DNA of 64,000 bases from Bacteroidota bacterium. GTDB taxonomy: Bacteria > Bacteroidota > Bacteroidia > Chitinophagales > Chitinophagaceae. Of the stretch, positions 43,492 to 52,926 are shown piece after piece; the stretch's first letter is position 1, and each line of letters starts with the position of its first letter. The stretch is from NCBI GenBank assembly GCA_020161435.1, contig JAIUNV010000001.1, positions 1-64,000 on the forward strand, written 5' to 3'. A program made the position numbers and the translations under genes. The notes below the pieces were generated by a model, which was not told the origin of the DNA, ran no database searches, and worked only from the letters and a program-made list of their open reading frames with translations.

Positions 43492-46400
43492 GTTGTTATG
43501 AGTCGAATGTAATTCAAAGATCGAAAGCAAATCACAACTAAAAAGGCATGATGGCCCGTTTATCGCTGGTTGTTATGAGTCGAATGTAATTCAAAGATCG
43601 AAAGCAAATCACAACCGTACAAACATGGTCGCATTACAGCTGTCGGTTGTTATGAGTCGAATGTAATTCAAAGATCGAAAGCAAATCACAACGGTGGCAG
43701 CTTCCGGGTGCCGTATGTTGAAGTTGTTATGAGTCGAATGTAATTCAAAGATCGAAAGCAAATCACAACAAAGATGTAAAGCAGCATTTGCCGGAAACCG
43801 TTGTTATGAGTCGAATGTAATTCAAAGATCGAAAGCAAATCACAACATGCACCAGTTGCGGCCATTTCTTTACCCGTTGTTATGAGTCGAATGTAATTCA
43901 AAGATCGAAAGCAAATCACAACCCAAAGCAGCCCGAAGGCTGCTTTTTTATGTTGTTATGAGTCGAATGTAATTCAAAGATCGAAAGCAAATCACAACGC
44001 ATAACCGCCGGTGAGTGATGCATAGAGTGTTGTTATGAGTCGAATGTAATTCAAAGATCGAAAGCAAATCACAACACTGTGCCATCCGTTTTCTGGTAAT
44101 CGGTGTTGTTATGAGTCGAATGTAATTCAAAGATCGAAAGCAAATCACAACTGTTTGGTGGTGGTGTATCGTTCACAAAAAGTTGTTATGAGTCGAATGT
44201 AATTCAAAGATCGAAAGCAAATCACAACTGGTCATGCTGGGTGGGAGGAGGCCTTTTGGTTGTTATGAGTCGAATGTAATTCAAAGATCGAAAGCAAATC
44301 ACAACAGAAAAATGATTATTGATAACAATGAAGAAGTTGTTATGAGTCGAATGTAATTCAAAGATCGAAAGCAAATCACAACGGCGAAGTTGCCGAACCG
44401 AAAAGCTAAATAGTTGTTATGAGTCGAATGTAATTCAAAGATCGAAAGCAAATCACAACTGGTGGCTCAAGCTGCTGCAATGCGCTGGTGTTGTTATGAG
44501 TCGAATGTAATTCAAAGATCGAAAGCAAATCACAACCATTGCTGCCTTTGTAGTCCGCTATCCACAGTTGTTATGAGTCGAATGTAATTCAAAGATCGAA
44601 AGCAAATCACAACACTAAACACGGAAAGACGTGGACCAGTTTTGTTGTTATGAGTCGAATGTAATTCAAAGATCGAAAGCAAATCACAACCTTTCAATAG
44701 CACTGTGCATTGCCTCACCTGTTGTTATGAGTCGAATGTAATTCAAAGATCGAAAGCAAATCACAACACGAGTGATGTACTTCCGCAGGCATATAGCGTT
44801 GTTATGAGTCGAATGTAATTCAAAGATCGAAAGCAAATCACAACCTGTTTGGTGGTGTTGTATCGTTCACAAAAGTTGTTATGAGTCGAATGTAATTCAA
44901 AGATCGAAAGCAAATCACAACTGGCACAAGCATTATCCGCAACAACTACTGTTGTTATGAGTCGAATGTAATTCAAAGATCGAAAGCAAATCACAACAGT
45001 AGCACTCATAGCCCGGCAAGAAGTAGGTTGTTATGAGTCGAATGTAATTCAAAGATCGAAAGCAAATCACAACTGCGGTTAATGCGTTTGCAGATCGTCT
45101 ATGGTTGTTATGAGTCGAATGTAATTCAAAGATCGAAAGCAAATCACAACACCCACGGCAGGCGTGGTTACCTGAGCCAGGTTGTTATGAGTCGAATGTA
45201 ATTCAAAGATCGAAAGCAAATCACAACCGGTGCTGCTGATTTGTGTCATTTGGATATGTTGTTATGAGTCGAATGTAATTCAAAGATCGAAAGCAAATCA
45301 CAACTGCTACGCAGGCAGTAGCGTAGTTCCATATGTTGTTATGAGTCGAATGTAATTCAAAGATCGAAAGCAAATCACAACTACAGGTATTGGCACATTA
45401 GGTGCAGCTTGGTTGTTATGAGTCGAATGTAATTCAAAGATCGAAAGCAAATCACAACCATCTTGGCCCATTTGCCTAGCTCGATTAAGTTGTTATGAGT
45501 CGAATGTAATTCAAAGATCGAAAGCAAATCACAACTATCTGAGTGAAAGCCTGTGGGATAATGGTGTTGTTATGAGTCGAATGTAATTCAAAGATCGAAA
45601 GCAAATCACAACGTTTAGCAATGCCACTGCCAACGATGACTGGTTGTTATGAGTCGAATGTAATTCAAAGATCGAAAGCAAATCACAACGATAGCAGCAT
45701 TTTCGAACAGATTGTAGATGTTGTTATGAGTCGAATGTAATTCAAAGATCGAAAGCAAATCACAACCCTAAAGTATCAACCCGCACACTTGCCTTGTTGT
45801 TATGAGTCGAATGTAATTCAAAGATCGAAAGCAAATCACAACACACAGCACCTGCGTTTTGGCATCTGCGGGTTGTTATGAGTCGAATGTAATTCAAAGA
45901 TCGAAAGCAAATCACAACCATCAACAAGTTTAAAACCCTGGCACTACGGTTGTTATGAGTCGAATGTAATTCAAAGATCGAAAGCAAATCACAACGTCAA
46001 CCGGGTTATGCAAGTCTTCCGGCAGGTTGTTATGAGTCGAATGTAATTCAAAGATCGAAAGCAAATCACAACCTTATAATGCATATACCATTCAGCCCTC
46101 TAGTTGTTATGAGTCGAATGTAATTCAAAGATCGAAAGCAAATCACAACCTTCGCCATGTACTCATATGGATCACCATAGTTGTTATGAGTCGAATGTAA
46201 TTCAAAGATCGAAAGCAAATCACAACACGCTGGAAGCTGTCAACAGATCGCTGACGGTTGTTATGAGTCGAATGTAATTCAAAGATCGAAAGCAAATCAC
46301 AACCTTTGGCGTTTGCGCCGTTGCCGCCACAGAGTTGTTATGAGTCGAATGTAATTCAAAGATCGAAAGCAAATCACAACTTAACGGTTGCAACAAACTT

Positions 46401-48683
46401 GATTTCGATAGTTGTTATGAGTCGAATGTAATTCAAAGATCGAAAGCAAATCACAACTGAAGGACTGTGTGCTTAATACCCACACGGGTTGTTATGAGTC
46501 GAATGTAATTCAAAGATCGAAAGCAAATCACAACATACCAAAGGAAATTTGGAATCACATATAGGTTGTTATGAGTCGAATGTAATTCAAAGATCGAAAG
46601 CAAATCACAACTGATGCCAGTCGAAAGGTGTAGAAACATAGTTGTTATGAGTCGAATGTAATTCAAAGATCGAAAGCAAATCACAACTGGAATGTGAACG
46701 ATGCGACCTTGACTTACGTTGTTATGAGTCGAATGTAATTCAAAGATCGAAAGCAAATCACAACTTGGGCCTGTGGCGTACTTTTTGAGGCGGCGTTGTT
46801 ATGAGTCGAATGTAATTCAAAGATCGAAAGCAAATCACAACACAGAGATAAAAACATTGCCAACCCATCCTGTTGTTATGAGTCGAATGTAATTCAAAGA
46901 TCGAAAGCAAATCACAACCTGTGGCGATACCGTAAGAACGGGTAATCAGTTGTTATGAGTCGAATGTAATTCAAAGATCGAAAGCAAATCACAACAGGTT
47001 GTTTTGATAGATGCTTTCTTCAATGTTGTTATGAGTCGAATGTAATTCAAAGATCGAAAGCAAATCACAACCTGCTACTTCGTAGGGGGAGTAGTAGTAG
47101 GTTGTTATGAGTCGAATGTAATTCAAAGATCGAAAGCAAATCACAACATGCCATGATACCTGAATAACGTGCAGATGGTTGTTATGAGTCGAATGTAATT
47201 CAAAGATCGAAAGCAAATCACAACTGGCAGCTATGGCGGTGGTGCCGGTAGCGGGTTGTTATGAGTCGAATGTAATTCAAAGATCGAAAGCAAATCACAA
47301 CTTGATGTCGATCACTAAAACTTCGCCTTCAGTTGTTATGAGTCGAATGTAATTCAAAGATCGAAAGCAAATCACAACCTTTCACCCGTAAGGGATGCAC
47401 GGGTAAGGGTTGTTATGAGTCGAATGTAATTCAAAGATCGAAAGCAAATCACAACCGGCACACCCTGGTTAATGGTTACGTTGAGTTGTTATGAGTCGAA
47501 TGTAATTCAAAGATCGAAAGCAAATCACAACTGGTGCTATGTGCCGGGTATGCTTCGCTGGGTTGTTATGAGTCGAATGTAATTCAAAGATCGAAAGCAA
47601 ATCACAACCGGCGGTAAATGCGGCATTTACTTCGGTGAGTTGTTATGAGTCGAATGTAATTCAAAGATCGAAAGCAAATCACAACAACTGCATTGGCTTT
47701 GCACCGGCACTTTCTGTTGTTATGAGTCGAATGTAATTCAAAGATCGAAAGCAAATCACAACCGAGTACATCTGCATCCATTTTGGCTGCATGTTGTTAT
47801 GAGTCGAATGTAATTCAAAGATCGAAAGCAAATCACAACAACTGAAAGAAACCATTGAGCTGCCCAACTGTTGTTATGAGTCGAATGTAATTCAAAGATC
47901 GAAAGCAAATCACAACTAGTTGATGGTCATAAAGGCGCCCACTTTGGTTGTTATGAGTCGAATGTAATTCAAAGATCGAAAGCAAATCACAACTAAAGCT
48001 GGGCCGGTATGGCATGGCTACAGGTTGTTATGAGTCGAATGTAATTCAAAGATCGAAAGCAAATCACAACAGTAATAAGGTGTTAACCCATTAAAACAAG
48101 TTGTTATGAGTCGAATGTAATTCAAAGATCGAAAGCAAATCACAACTGAAGCGGGGTGCTTTGGCATGCAGGATGTGTTGTTATGAGTCGAATGTAATTC
48201 AAAGATCGAAAGCAAATCACAACTCTAAGGGTATTTGGTTAAACTTTCGGGTTGTTGTTATGAGTCGAATGTAATTCAAAGATCGAAAGCAAATCACAAC
48301 TAAAATGGCATGATGGCCCGCTTATCGCTGTTGTTATGAGTCGAATGTAATTCAAAGATCGAAAGCAAATCACAACGAGAACAATGCAGTCTTCCAGCTC
48401 GGCTTTGTTGTTATGAGTCGAATGTAATTCAAAGATCGAAAGCAAATCACAACCTTTCCCAATTGATGGTGTTATTGGCCAGCGTTGTTATGAGTCGAAT
48501 GTAATTCAAAGATCGAAAGCAATTCACAACGTAAATGGCGAAGCAAAGCTGGTACAGTTGGTTGTTATGAGTCGAATGTAATTCAAAGATCGAAAGCAAT
48601 TCACAACACGACCCCGAAAGACCGTCCTACGTAACCGTTGTTATGAGTCGAATGTAATTCAAAGATCGAAAGCAATTCACAAC
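43492..48683 (-). CRISPR. Type II-C CRISPR array, 68 repeats and 67 spacers
   Basis: The repeat is 47 bases and begins GTTGTTATGAGTCGAATG on the plus strand; in the crRNA sense (minus strand) it begins GTTGTGATTTGCTTTCG. Starts were counted one by one: the first at 43492, the last at 48637. Spacers are 29 or 30 bases, giving steps of 76 or 77. Sixty-five repeats look identical. The last three (48484, 48561, 48637) share one change, A to T at plus-strand position 40, marking the old trailer end. crRNA sense is assigned from the tracrRNA anti-repeat. Long open frames inside the array are artefacts of repeat translation. Spacers 1/63 and 9/18 are near-duplicates and spacer 6 is a terminator hairpin. 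Confidence 0.98.
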
Positions 48684-48766
48684 AGGACAAGTTTCGTGTG
48701 ACACGAGCCTTGGCACAGAATCCGCATCTTTAACATAACACTTAACTCTTTTGAAGTGCTTGTAGT

Positions 48767-49039
48767 TCAGCAGGGTTCTAATACATAATTCAACAATCCA
48801 ACATCTGTTCCTTCAATTAAATGTGGTATCCATACAATTTTCTTGTGCTGCTGGAGTGCTTGTTCTACTAATTCAGTAAGAATAAATTCGGAGCCATATT
48901 GTACAGATCCTGCCATCAGCTCCTGAAAGGTCTGCCCAGTTTTTGCCAGATATTCATTAACCCTCTCCGTCATTATTTTTGCGTATTCAATTTGCCGATT
49001 GGCACTTTGTGGGATCATTAATTTTGACAATATTTTCAT
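48767..49039 (-). CDS. Small protein of unknown function next to the CRISPR array
   Basis: A 90-residue protein with a helical, mixed-charge N-terminal part (IPQSANRQIEYAKIMTERVNEYL) and a centre rich in Glu and Gln (ELVEQALQQHKKIVWIPHL). No family is recognised and no membrane or signal segment is present. It starts at ATG 49039 and stops 84 bases before the array's distal end, reading toward the array on the crRNA strand. A promoter for it could feed the array. It may be an accessory, a passenger or the remnant of a mobile element. Confidence 0.55.
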   Translation of the reverse strand: MKILSKLMIPQSANRQIEYAKIMTERVNEYLAKTGQTFQELMAGSVQYGSEFILTELVEQALQQHKKIVWIPHLIEGTDVGLLNYVLEPC

Positions 49040-49225
49040 CCCTTTTTATTCATGGGCAAAGTTAATATCCAGCAAAGCAATATTGATATCCCCAACTTTT
49101 ACCAAAAGCATAAGACGCTGCAAATACAAACCGTCGAAGCGTAGTCGGGATACTGCAAGGCCCTACGGCATGAAGGTAGTGCTCATCCGCACTATGTATG
49201 CGGTATGCTTTCAGTTGTGATCGTA

Positions 49226-49621
49226 CTACTCCTGCCCTTCCTTTCGAAACAGCTGAATGGCGGTATTTACCGCTTCACGTTTGTTATCGGGGTTGTTGGG
49301 CTCGTACACATAGGTGAAGGGGTTAGACACGGCAATAGCCACCCGGCCAATGCCTCGTATTTTGTAATCATCGCCGTCGCCATCTTTGAGAAAGAAAACA
49401 GTGAGTTGTGCTAATGCATCTTTTACCAATACCCATTGCAACATAAATTCTTGTAGCTCTTTGTTTTTATAATACTGATACACCGTATCCGATTTGGCGG
49501 TGAGCTTGGGCGCATCGGGTACATCAAAAATGAGTTGGGCATTGTAAGGGGGTTTGCGCCACACTTGCGCATACGAAAGGGTGCCACAGCAAAGGGCACA
49601 GCACAGCAGCCATTGTTTCAT
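49226..49621 (-). CDS. Small exported protein of unknown function
   Basis: A 131-residue protein with a signal peptide (QWLLCCALCCGTLSYAQ), predicted periplasmic. The mature part is beta-rich and tyrosine-rich (TYVYEPNNPDNKREAVNTAIQLF) without a recognised family. It lies between jetB and the CRISPR locus on the jet strand, separated from jetB by a strong hairpin. It has no evident link to defence and is probably an ordinary chromosomal gene flanking the insertion. Confidence 0.65.
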   Translation of the reverse strand: MKQWLLCCALCCGTLSYAQVWRKPPYNAQLIFDVPDAPKLTAKSDTVYQYYKNKELQEFMLQWVLVKDALAQLTVFFLKDGDGDDYKIRGIGRVAIAVSNPFTYVYEPNNPDNKREAVNTAIQLFRKEGQE

Positions 49622-49714
49622 GCAATACAGGGGTTTATAGTTTTTGATACATACAAACGCCTACTGCACAACTGCACAGATAGTGATACAGCATTGGAAT
49701 ACAATAAACAGCCG

Positions 49715-49754
49715 AACGGCCAGCGTTTGCACTGTGGTACTAACGCCGGCCGTT
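49715..49754 (-). terminator. Hairpin downstream of jetB
   Basis: A 13-base stem (AACGCCGGCCGTT with AACGGCCAGCGTT, one G-U pair) around a 14-base loop, 27 bases behind the jetB stop. The T-run after it is weak on the minus strand (TGTTTATTGTATT), so it may be an attenuating or mRNA-stabilising hairpin rather than a full terminator. Confidence 0.55.
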
Positions 49755-49780
49755 TGCGGGATATTGTATCGTTATCTGGC

Positions 49781-50410
49781 TTATGCTTCGATATCGCCTT
49801 TCATTTGTGTTAAAAAATATTGTAACGTGTCTTCATCAAAACGAGCTTTCAAAATACGGCGTACTTCAAAGCGATCGTCTTCACTGGCGCTACTGTCCGT
49901 TTTTAGTTTTTTGAGGTAGCCCAGTTCGCCTACTTCTTCTATATAGCGGTTCAGCTCTTTGATGAGTTTCATGCGGTTGGCCTTCTCTTTAAAAAAAGTT
50001 TCGAGCTCTACCCGTAGCAGCTTGCGGGTGATGTACAGGTTGCGGTTGCTGGTATCGTTGAGCTCAAACTCGTCGAGCATTTTGCGCAGAATCACACACA
50101 GCAACGTGACTTCATAACTCAACGGACGGCGTTGCACCAAACCTACGGTGTTGCCTTTGTCATCGAGTTCGAGTTGTTTTAAATAAGCGTAGCCATCCCG
50201 CTGGTCAATGATGAGCTCCACAGCAATTTGCTCAAACCACATGATGAGCTCCGTTTTGTAAATGCTCAGCTTGTGCCAGAGTTCTTCTTCATCATCAAAT
50301 AATGGGCCTCGCAGCAAGCGGGCAGCACAACGGGCCCAGGGCTGTACCCGGGCTACATGCGGCATGTAGGCAGTGCCGCTTTGGTGTGCTTCAGTAAATA
50401 GGTTGCTCAT
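49781..50410 (-). CDS. jetB: Wadjet subunit JetB (KITE/MukE-like)
   Basis: A 209-residue DUF4194-type protein. The N-terminal segment HVARVQPWARCAARLLRGPLF is followed by winged-helix-like parts (DEEELWHKLSIYKTELIMWFEQIAVELIIDQRDGYAYLKQ, then LSYEVTLLCVILRKMLDEFE) and a C-terminal helix-rich half ending FEVRRILKARFDED. JetB dimers bind the JetA kleisin and the JetC heads, as MukE and ScpB do in condensins. ATG 50410 is chosen over the longer frame from 50452. It is 217 bases behind jetA, a gap filled with repeats, whereas in most Wadjet operons these genes abut. jetC should follow but is 12.6 kb away. Confidence 0.9.
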   Translation of the reverse strand: MSNLFTEAHQSGTAYMPHVARVQPWARCAARLLRGPLFDDEEELWHKLSIYKTELIMWFEQIAVELIIDQRDGYAYLKQLELDDKGNTVGLVQRRPLSYEVTLLCVILRKMLDEFELNDTSNRNLYITRKLLRVELETFFKEKANRMKLIKELNRYIEEVGELGYLKKLKTDSSASEDDRFEVRRILKARFDEDTLQYFLTQMKGDIEA

Positions 50411-50426
50411 GAAAGAATTTTTTTTA

Positions 50427-50559
50427 ACCACAGAGGCGAAAGAGGTAAACACAGAGGAACACAGTGTTTTTCAGGTTCTTATTTCTTTATTTACTGTCAA
50501 CTATCATCTGTCATCAATTTTTAACCACAGAGGCAATGGAGTCCCGATAGCTATCGGGA
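50427..50559. repeat. ACCACAGAGG repeats and a palindrome between jetA and jetB
   Basis: A full 30-base copy at 50427-50456 begins ACCACAGAGG and ends ACACAGAG. A partial copy is at 50524-50533, directly followed by the perfect palindrome TCCCGATAGCTATCGGGA (50542-50559). The same repeat family forms the inverted ends around the GxxExxY gene at 62.8-63.3 kb. Confidence 0.65.
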
Positions 50560-50627
50560 GCAAACGACAAACTGCCAACTGCAAACTCCTTAACCTCGGC
50601 CTTCAGCGTTTCGCCTTCAGCCTTTTA

Positions 50628-52115
50628 TCAACTAAATACAATCTGCGGCACCTGCAGGTATTTCTGTTGTGCCTTGTCAAACAAAATATCTTCAATCGTG
50701 TCGGGTTGTATGCTGGCGTTGCGCAGGTGTACGGCCAGGCTCACGTAAGCCAGCAGCTCTGCCAATCCTCGGGTACAGCCATGTTTGTCTATCACTTGTT
50801 TGAGTGTTACTTGTTTGTGTTTCTTCAGCATACTGCTGATGTTGCTTTGCAACACCGCTTTGTCTATGCTGCCATCGTCCATCAATTTATGCAATTCCGT
50901 CAGCTGGTCTATGCTGAGGGTTGCTGCATTGGGTGCTGTGCCAAATTCATTGTCGCTGGGACGGTCGCCGTGGCGCCTGTCCATGGGCAGACTTATGTCT
51001 GGCCGGTCATCTACATAGGCCATGGGGGCTTTCTTTTCGTTGCGGTCGGCTTGCTGTATGGCCTGCTGTAATATCTGGTTGATGATGTCTCTGGTTTTGC
51101 GCCGGTTGCCTCTTTCTTTTTCTACTACAATACGGCTGAGCTTGTACCCCAGCAGCTGGTTGGTTTCTAACACTTTGATGCCCGCCGCATGCAGCATGTA
51201 TTTCAGTTGCAGCAGCTGGCGGCTTTCGTAGGTAATGTCGGTATGGTCCAGCAGGTCGTACACCTGTTGCAACATGTCGGTAAACTGTTGCTGCTTTTCA
51301 TCATCCATCAAAAACTCCCAGAAGGCATAAAAGCTCTTGCCCTGATCGTTTGTTTTCAACTCTTCGAGTGCATCAAACGTAAGGCGCAGTAACTGGCCTT
51401 TGCTCAGCGTAGCATCGGCATGGCGGTGGCTGATGGTTTTATAAATCTCTTTGAAGTTTTCTTCCACTTCGCGGAAGTCGCCACTCAGCTCTTTGCTCAG
51501 CCGTTCTATTTCGGCCCAGCGGCTTTTAATTTGCCATGGCTCGTACACCCGTACTTTACCGGATTGTTTAATGAGTTTTATTTCTTCATCCATCTGCCTG
51601 CGCTTCTCCTGCAGTGCTTTAATGCGTTCATCCGGATCTTCGTTTGTTTGCTGCACCAACTCCTGCACTTTGGTAAACAAATCGAGCAGTTTGCTTTCGG
51701 TGCCTACAAAATCTTTTTCCCGCAGCAGCTCCAGTGCCTGAAATACTTTTTCGGTATGGCGAGTAAGCGTTACATAGGGTTCATGCGTTTTTTCGTGAAG
51801 GTTGATGAAGATGAACCGGTTGTCTTCATCGGCCCAACGCTTGAGGTAGGTATCGGCCCGTTCGTAATAATCGCTGCTGATGTAGCTGAGTGTTTGCTGC
51901 TCTTCGCTGTCTTCCAAAAAGCCAAGGTTGGCCAAATAATCGGCCAGCTTTTGGGTGAGTTCCGCCAAATCAATTTGCAACACATTTTGCTGCCGAAACA
52001 TTTTGTGTAAAAACGAAATGCTCATGGCCGCATGGCCACTGCGCAGCAGCTTCATACTGAGCGACTGGTGCAGCAAATGCTGTAGCGAACGATATTGAAA
52101 AAAAGTATCCGTCAT
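50628..52115 (-). CDS. jetA: Wadjet kleisin subunit JetA
   Basis: A 495-residue DUF3375 protein. Winged-helix-like N-terminal segments (YRSLQHLLHQSLSMKLLRSGHAAMSISFLHKMF) are followed by long charged helices in the middle and a C-terminal part (LADLLAY-type helices, LAVHLRNASIQPD). The length fits the family. JetA is the kleisin-like bridge that holds the JetC ATPase heads and JetB dimer together. ATG 52115 is chosen over the longer frame from 52196, because homologues start near it and the extension would nearly touch rnhB. It lies 77 bases behind rnhB. A one-mismatch -7 box (TTACTTTG) sits 16 bases upstream. Confidence 0.92.
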   Translation of the reverse strand: MTDTFFQYRSLQHLLHQSLSMKLLRSGHAAMSISFLHKMFRQQNVLQIDLAELTQKLADYLANLGFLEDSEEQQTLSYISSDYYERADTYLKRWADEDNRFIFINLHEKTHEPYVTLTRHTEKVFQALELLREKDFVGTESKLLDLFTKVQELVQQTNEDPDERIKALQEKRRQMDEEIKLIKQSGKVRVYEPWQIKSRWAEIERLSKELSGDFREVEENFKEIYKTISHRHADATLSKGQLLRLTFDALEELKTNDQGKSFYAFWEFLMDDEKQQQFTDMLQQVYDLLDHTDITYESRQLLQLKYMLHAAGIKVLETNQLLGYKLSRIVVEKERGNRRKTRDIINQILQQAIQQADRNEKKAPMAYVDDRPDISLPMDRRHGDRPSDNEFGTAPNAATLSIDQLTELHKLMDDGSIDKAVLQSNISSMLKKHKQVTLKQVIDKHGCTRGLAELLAYVSLAVHLRNASIQPDTIEDILFDKAQQKYLQVPQIVFS

Positions 52116-52131
52116 GAAAAAAGCGGGGGTA

Positions 52132-52139
52132 CAAAGTAA
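52132..52139 (-). promoter_or_regulatory. Candidate -7 box of jetA
   Basis: Minus-strand TTACTTTG differs from TAnnTTTG at one position and lies 16 bases before ATG 52115. It would give jetA and jetB a start independent of rnhB. Confidence 0.35.
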
Positions 52140-52192
52140 GGGGAGCAGCCGTTGTATAAAGGGCTTTGGCTGCCAATGTGCAAAACCCGGTC

Positions 52193-52801
52193 TCAACGCT
52201 TTTTCTCAAACAGCCTGAGCTGCGCCGGCACAATGTTGAAACTCCTGCGGTGGTGCAGGCACAATCCATGTGTTTCAATGGCCTGCCGGTGGTCGGCGGT
52301 GCCGTAGCCTTTATTGCGGGCCCAGTTGTACTGCGGATACTCCTGGTGCAGTGCCAGCATGTAGGCATCGCGGTGGGTTTTGGCCAGTATGCTGGCGGCG
52401 GCAATGCTGGCATAAGTGCCATCGCCTTTTACAAAGCACTGGTGCGGTATGCCGGGGTAAGGTGTAAACCGATTACCATCTACCAGCAATACTTGCGGCA
52501 TAATGGATAAAGCTGCCACCGCCGCATGCATGGCCCGGTAAGTGGCCTGCAAAATGTTGATGTTGTCTATCACCGTTTGATCCATCATTTGCACACTCCA
52601 GGCCAGTGCCTCCTGCTCAATAATGGGGCGCAGCAGATTGCGGTCTTTTTCTTTCAGCTTTTTGCTGTCGTTGAGCAACGGGTGGGTAAAGCCTGTGGGC
52701 AAGATAACGGCTGCCGCAAACACGGGCCCGGCATAGCAACCACGCCCGGCTTCGTCGATGCCGGCTTCAATACTGTTTGGCTGATGATAAGGGAGCAACA
52801 C
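52193..52801 (-). CDS. rnhB: Ribonuclease HII
   Basis: A 202-residue enzyme that cuts RNA in RNA-DNA hybrids and starts removal of misincorporated ribonucleotides. The active site is GIDEAGRGCYAGPV (residues 14-27, Asp and Glu), with NDSKKL, a third Asp in LLVDGNRF and a fourth in ASILAKTHRDAYM. The frame opens with GTG 52801 directly followed by TTG, with no ATG nearby, so the start is a rare codon. It is divergent from ctaA. Confidence 0.95.
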   Translation of the reverse strand: MLLPYHQPNSIEAGIDEAGRGCYAGPVFAAAVILPTGFTHPLLNDSKKLKEKDRNLLRPIIEQEALAWSVQMMDQTVIDNINILQATYRAMHAAVAALSIMPQVLLVDGNRFTPYPGIPHQCFVKGDGTYASIAAASILAKTHRDAYMLALHQEYPQYNWARNKGYGTADHRQAIETHGLCLHHRRSFNIVPAQLRLFEKKR

Positions 52802-52894
52802 GGGTTAAAAGTAATGGCAATGCATTGTCAATGTGCAAAGGCATCAGCATTTGTCCATTTGCATTTATTGCAAAAAGGCCTGTGTTAATAGAAC

Positions 52895-52902
52895 TACTTT
52901 TG
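52895..52902 (+). promoter_or_regulatory. -7 box of ctaA
   Basis: TACTTTTG matches TAnnTTTG exactly, 24 bases before ATG 52927. Confidence 0.55.
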
Positions 52903-52926
52903 CCCGAATTTGTTTTACCCAAGTAT

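Noticed and set aside
43686..48445. A family of minus-strand open frames repeating LLSIFELHSTHNN and VICFRSLNYIRLITT, which looks like a repetitive protein
   Set aside because: They are translations of the 47-base CRISPR repeat read through spacers in two frames. There are no start signals, and frame changes follow spacer length.
49053..49142. A 29-codon plus-strand frame (MGKVNIQQSNID...) upstream of the 90-residue gene
   Set aside because: It is too short to separate from chance, with no ribosome-binding site or promoter seen.
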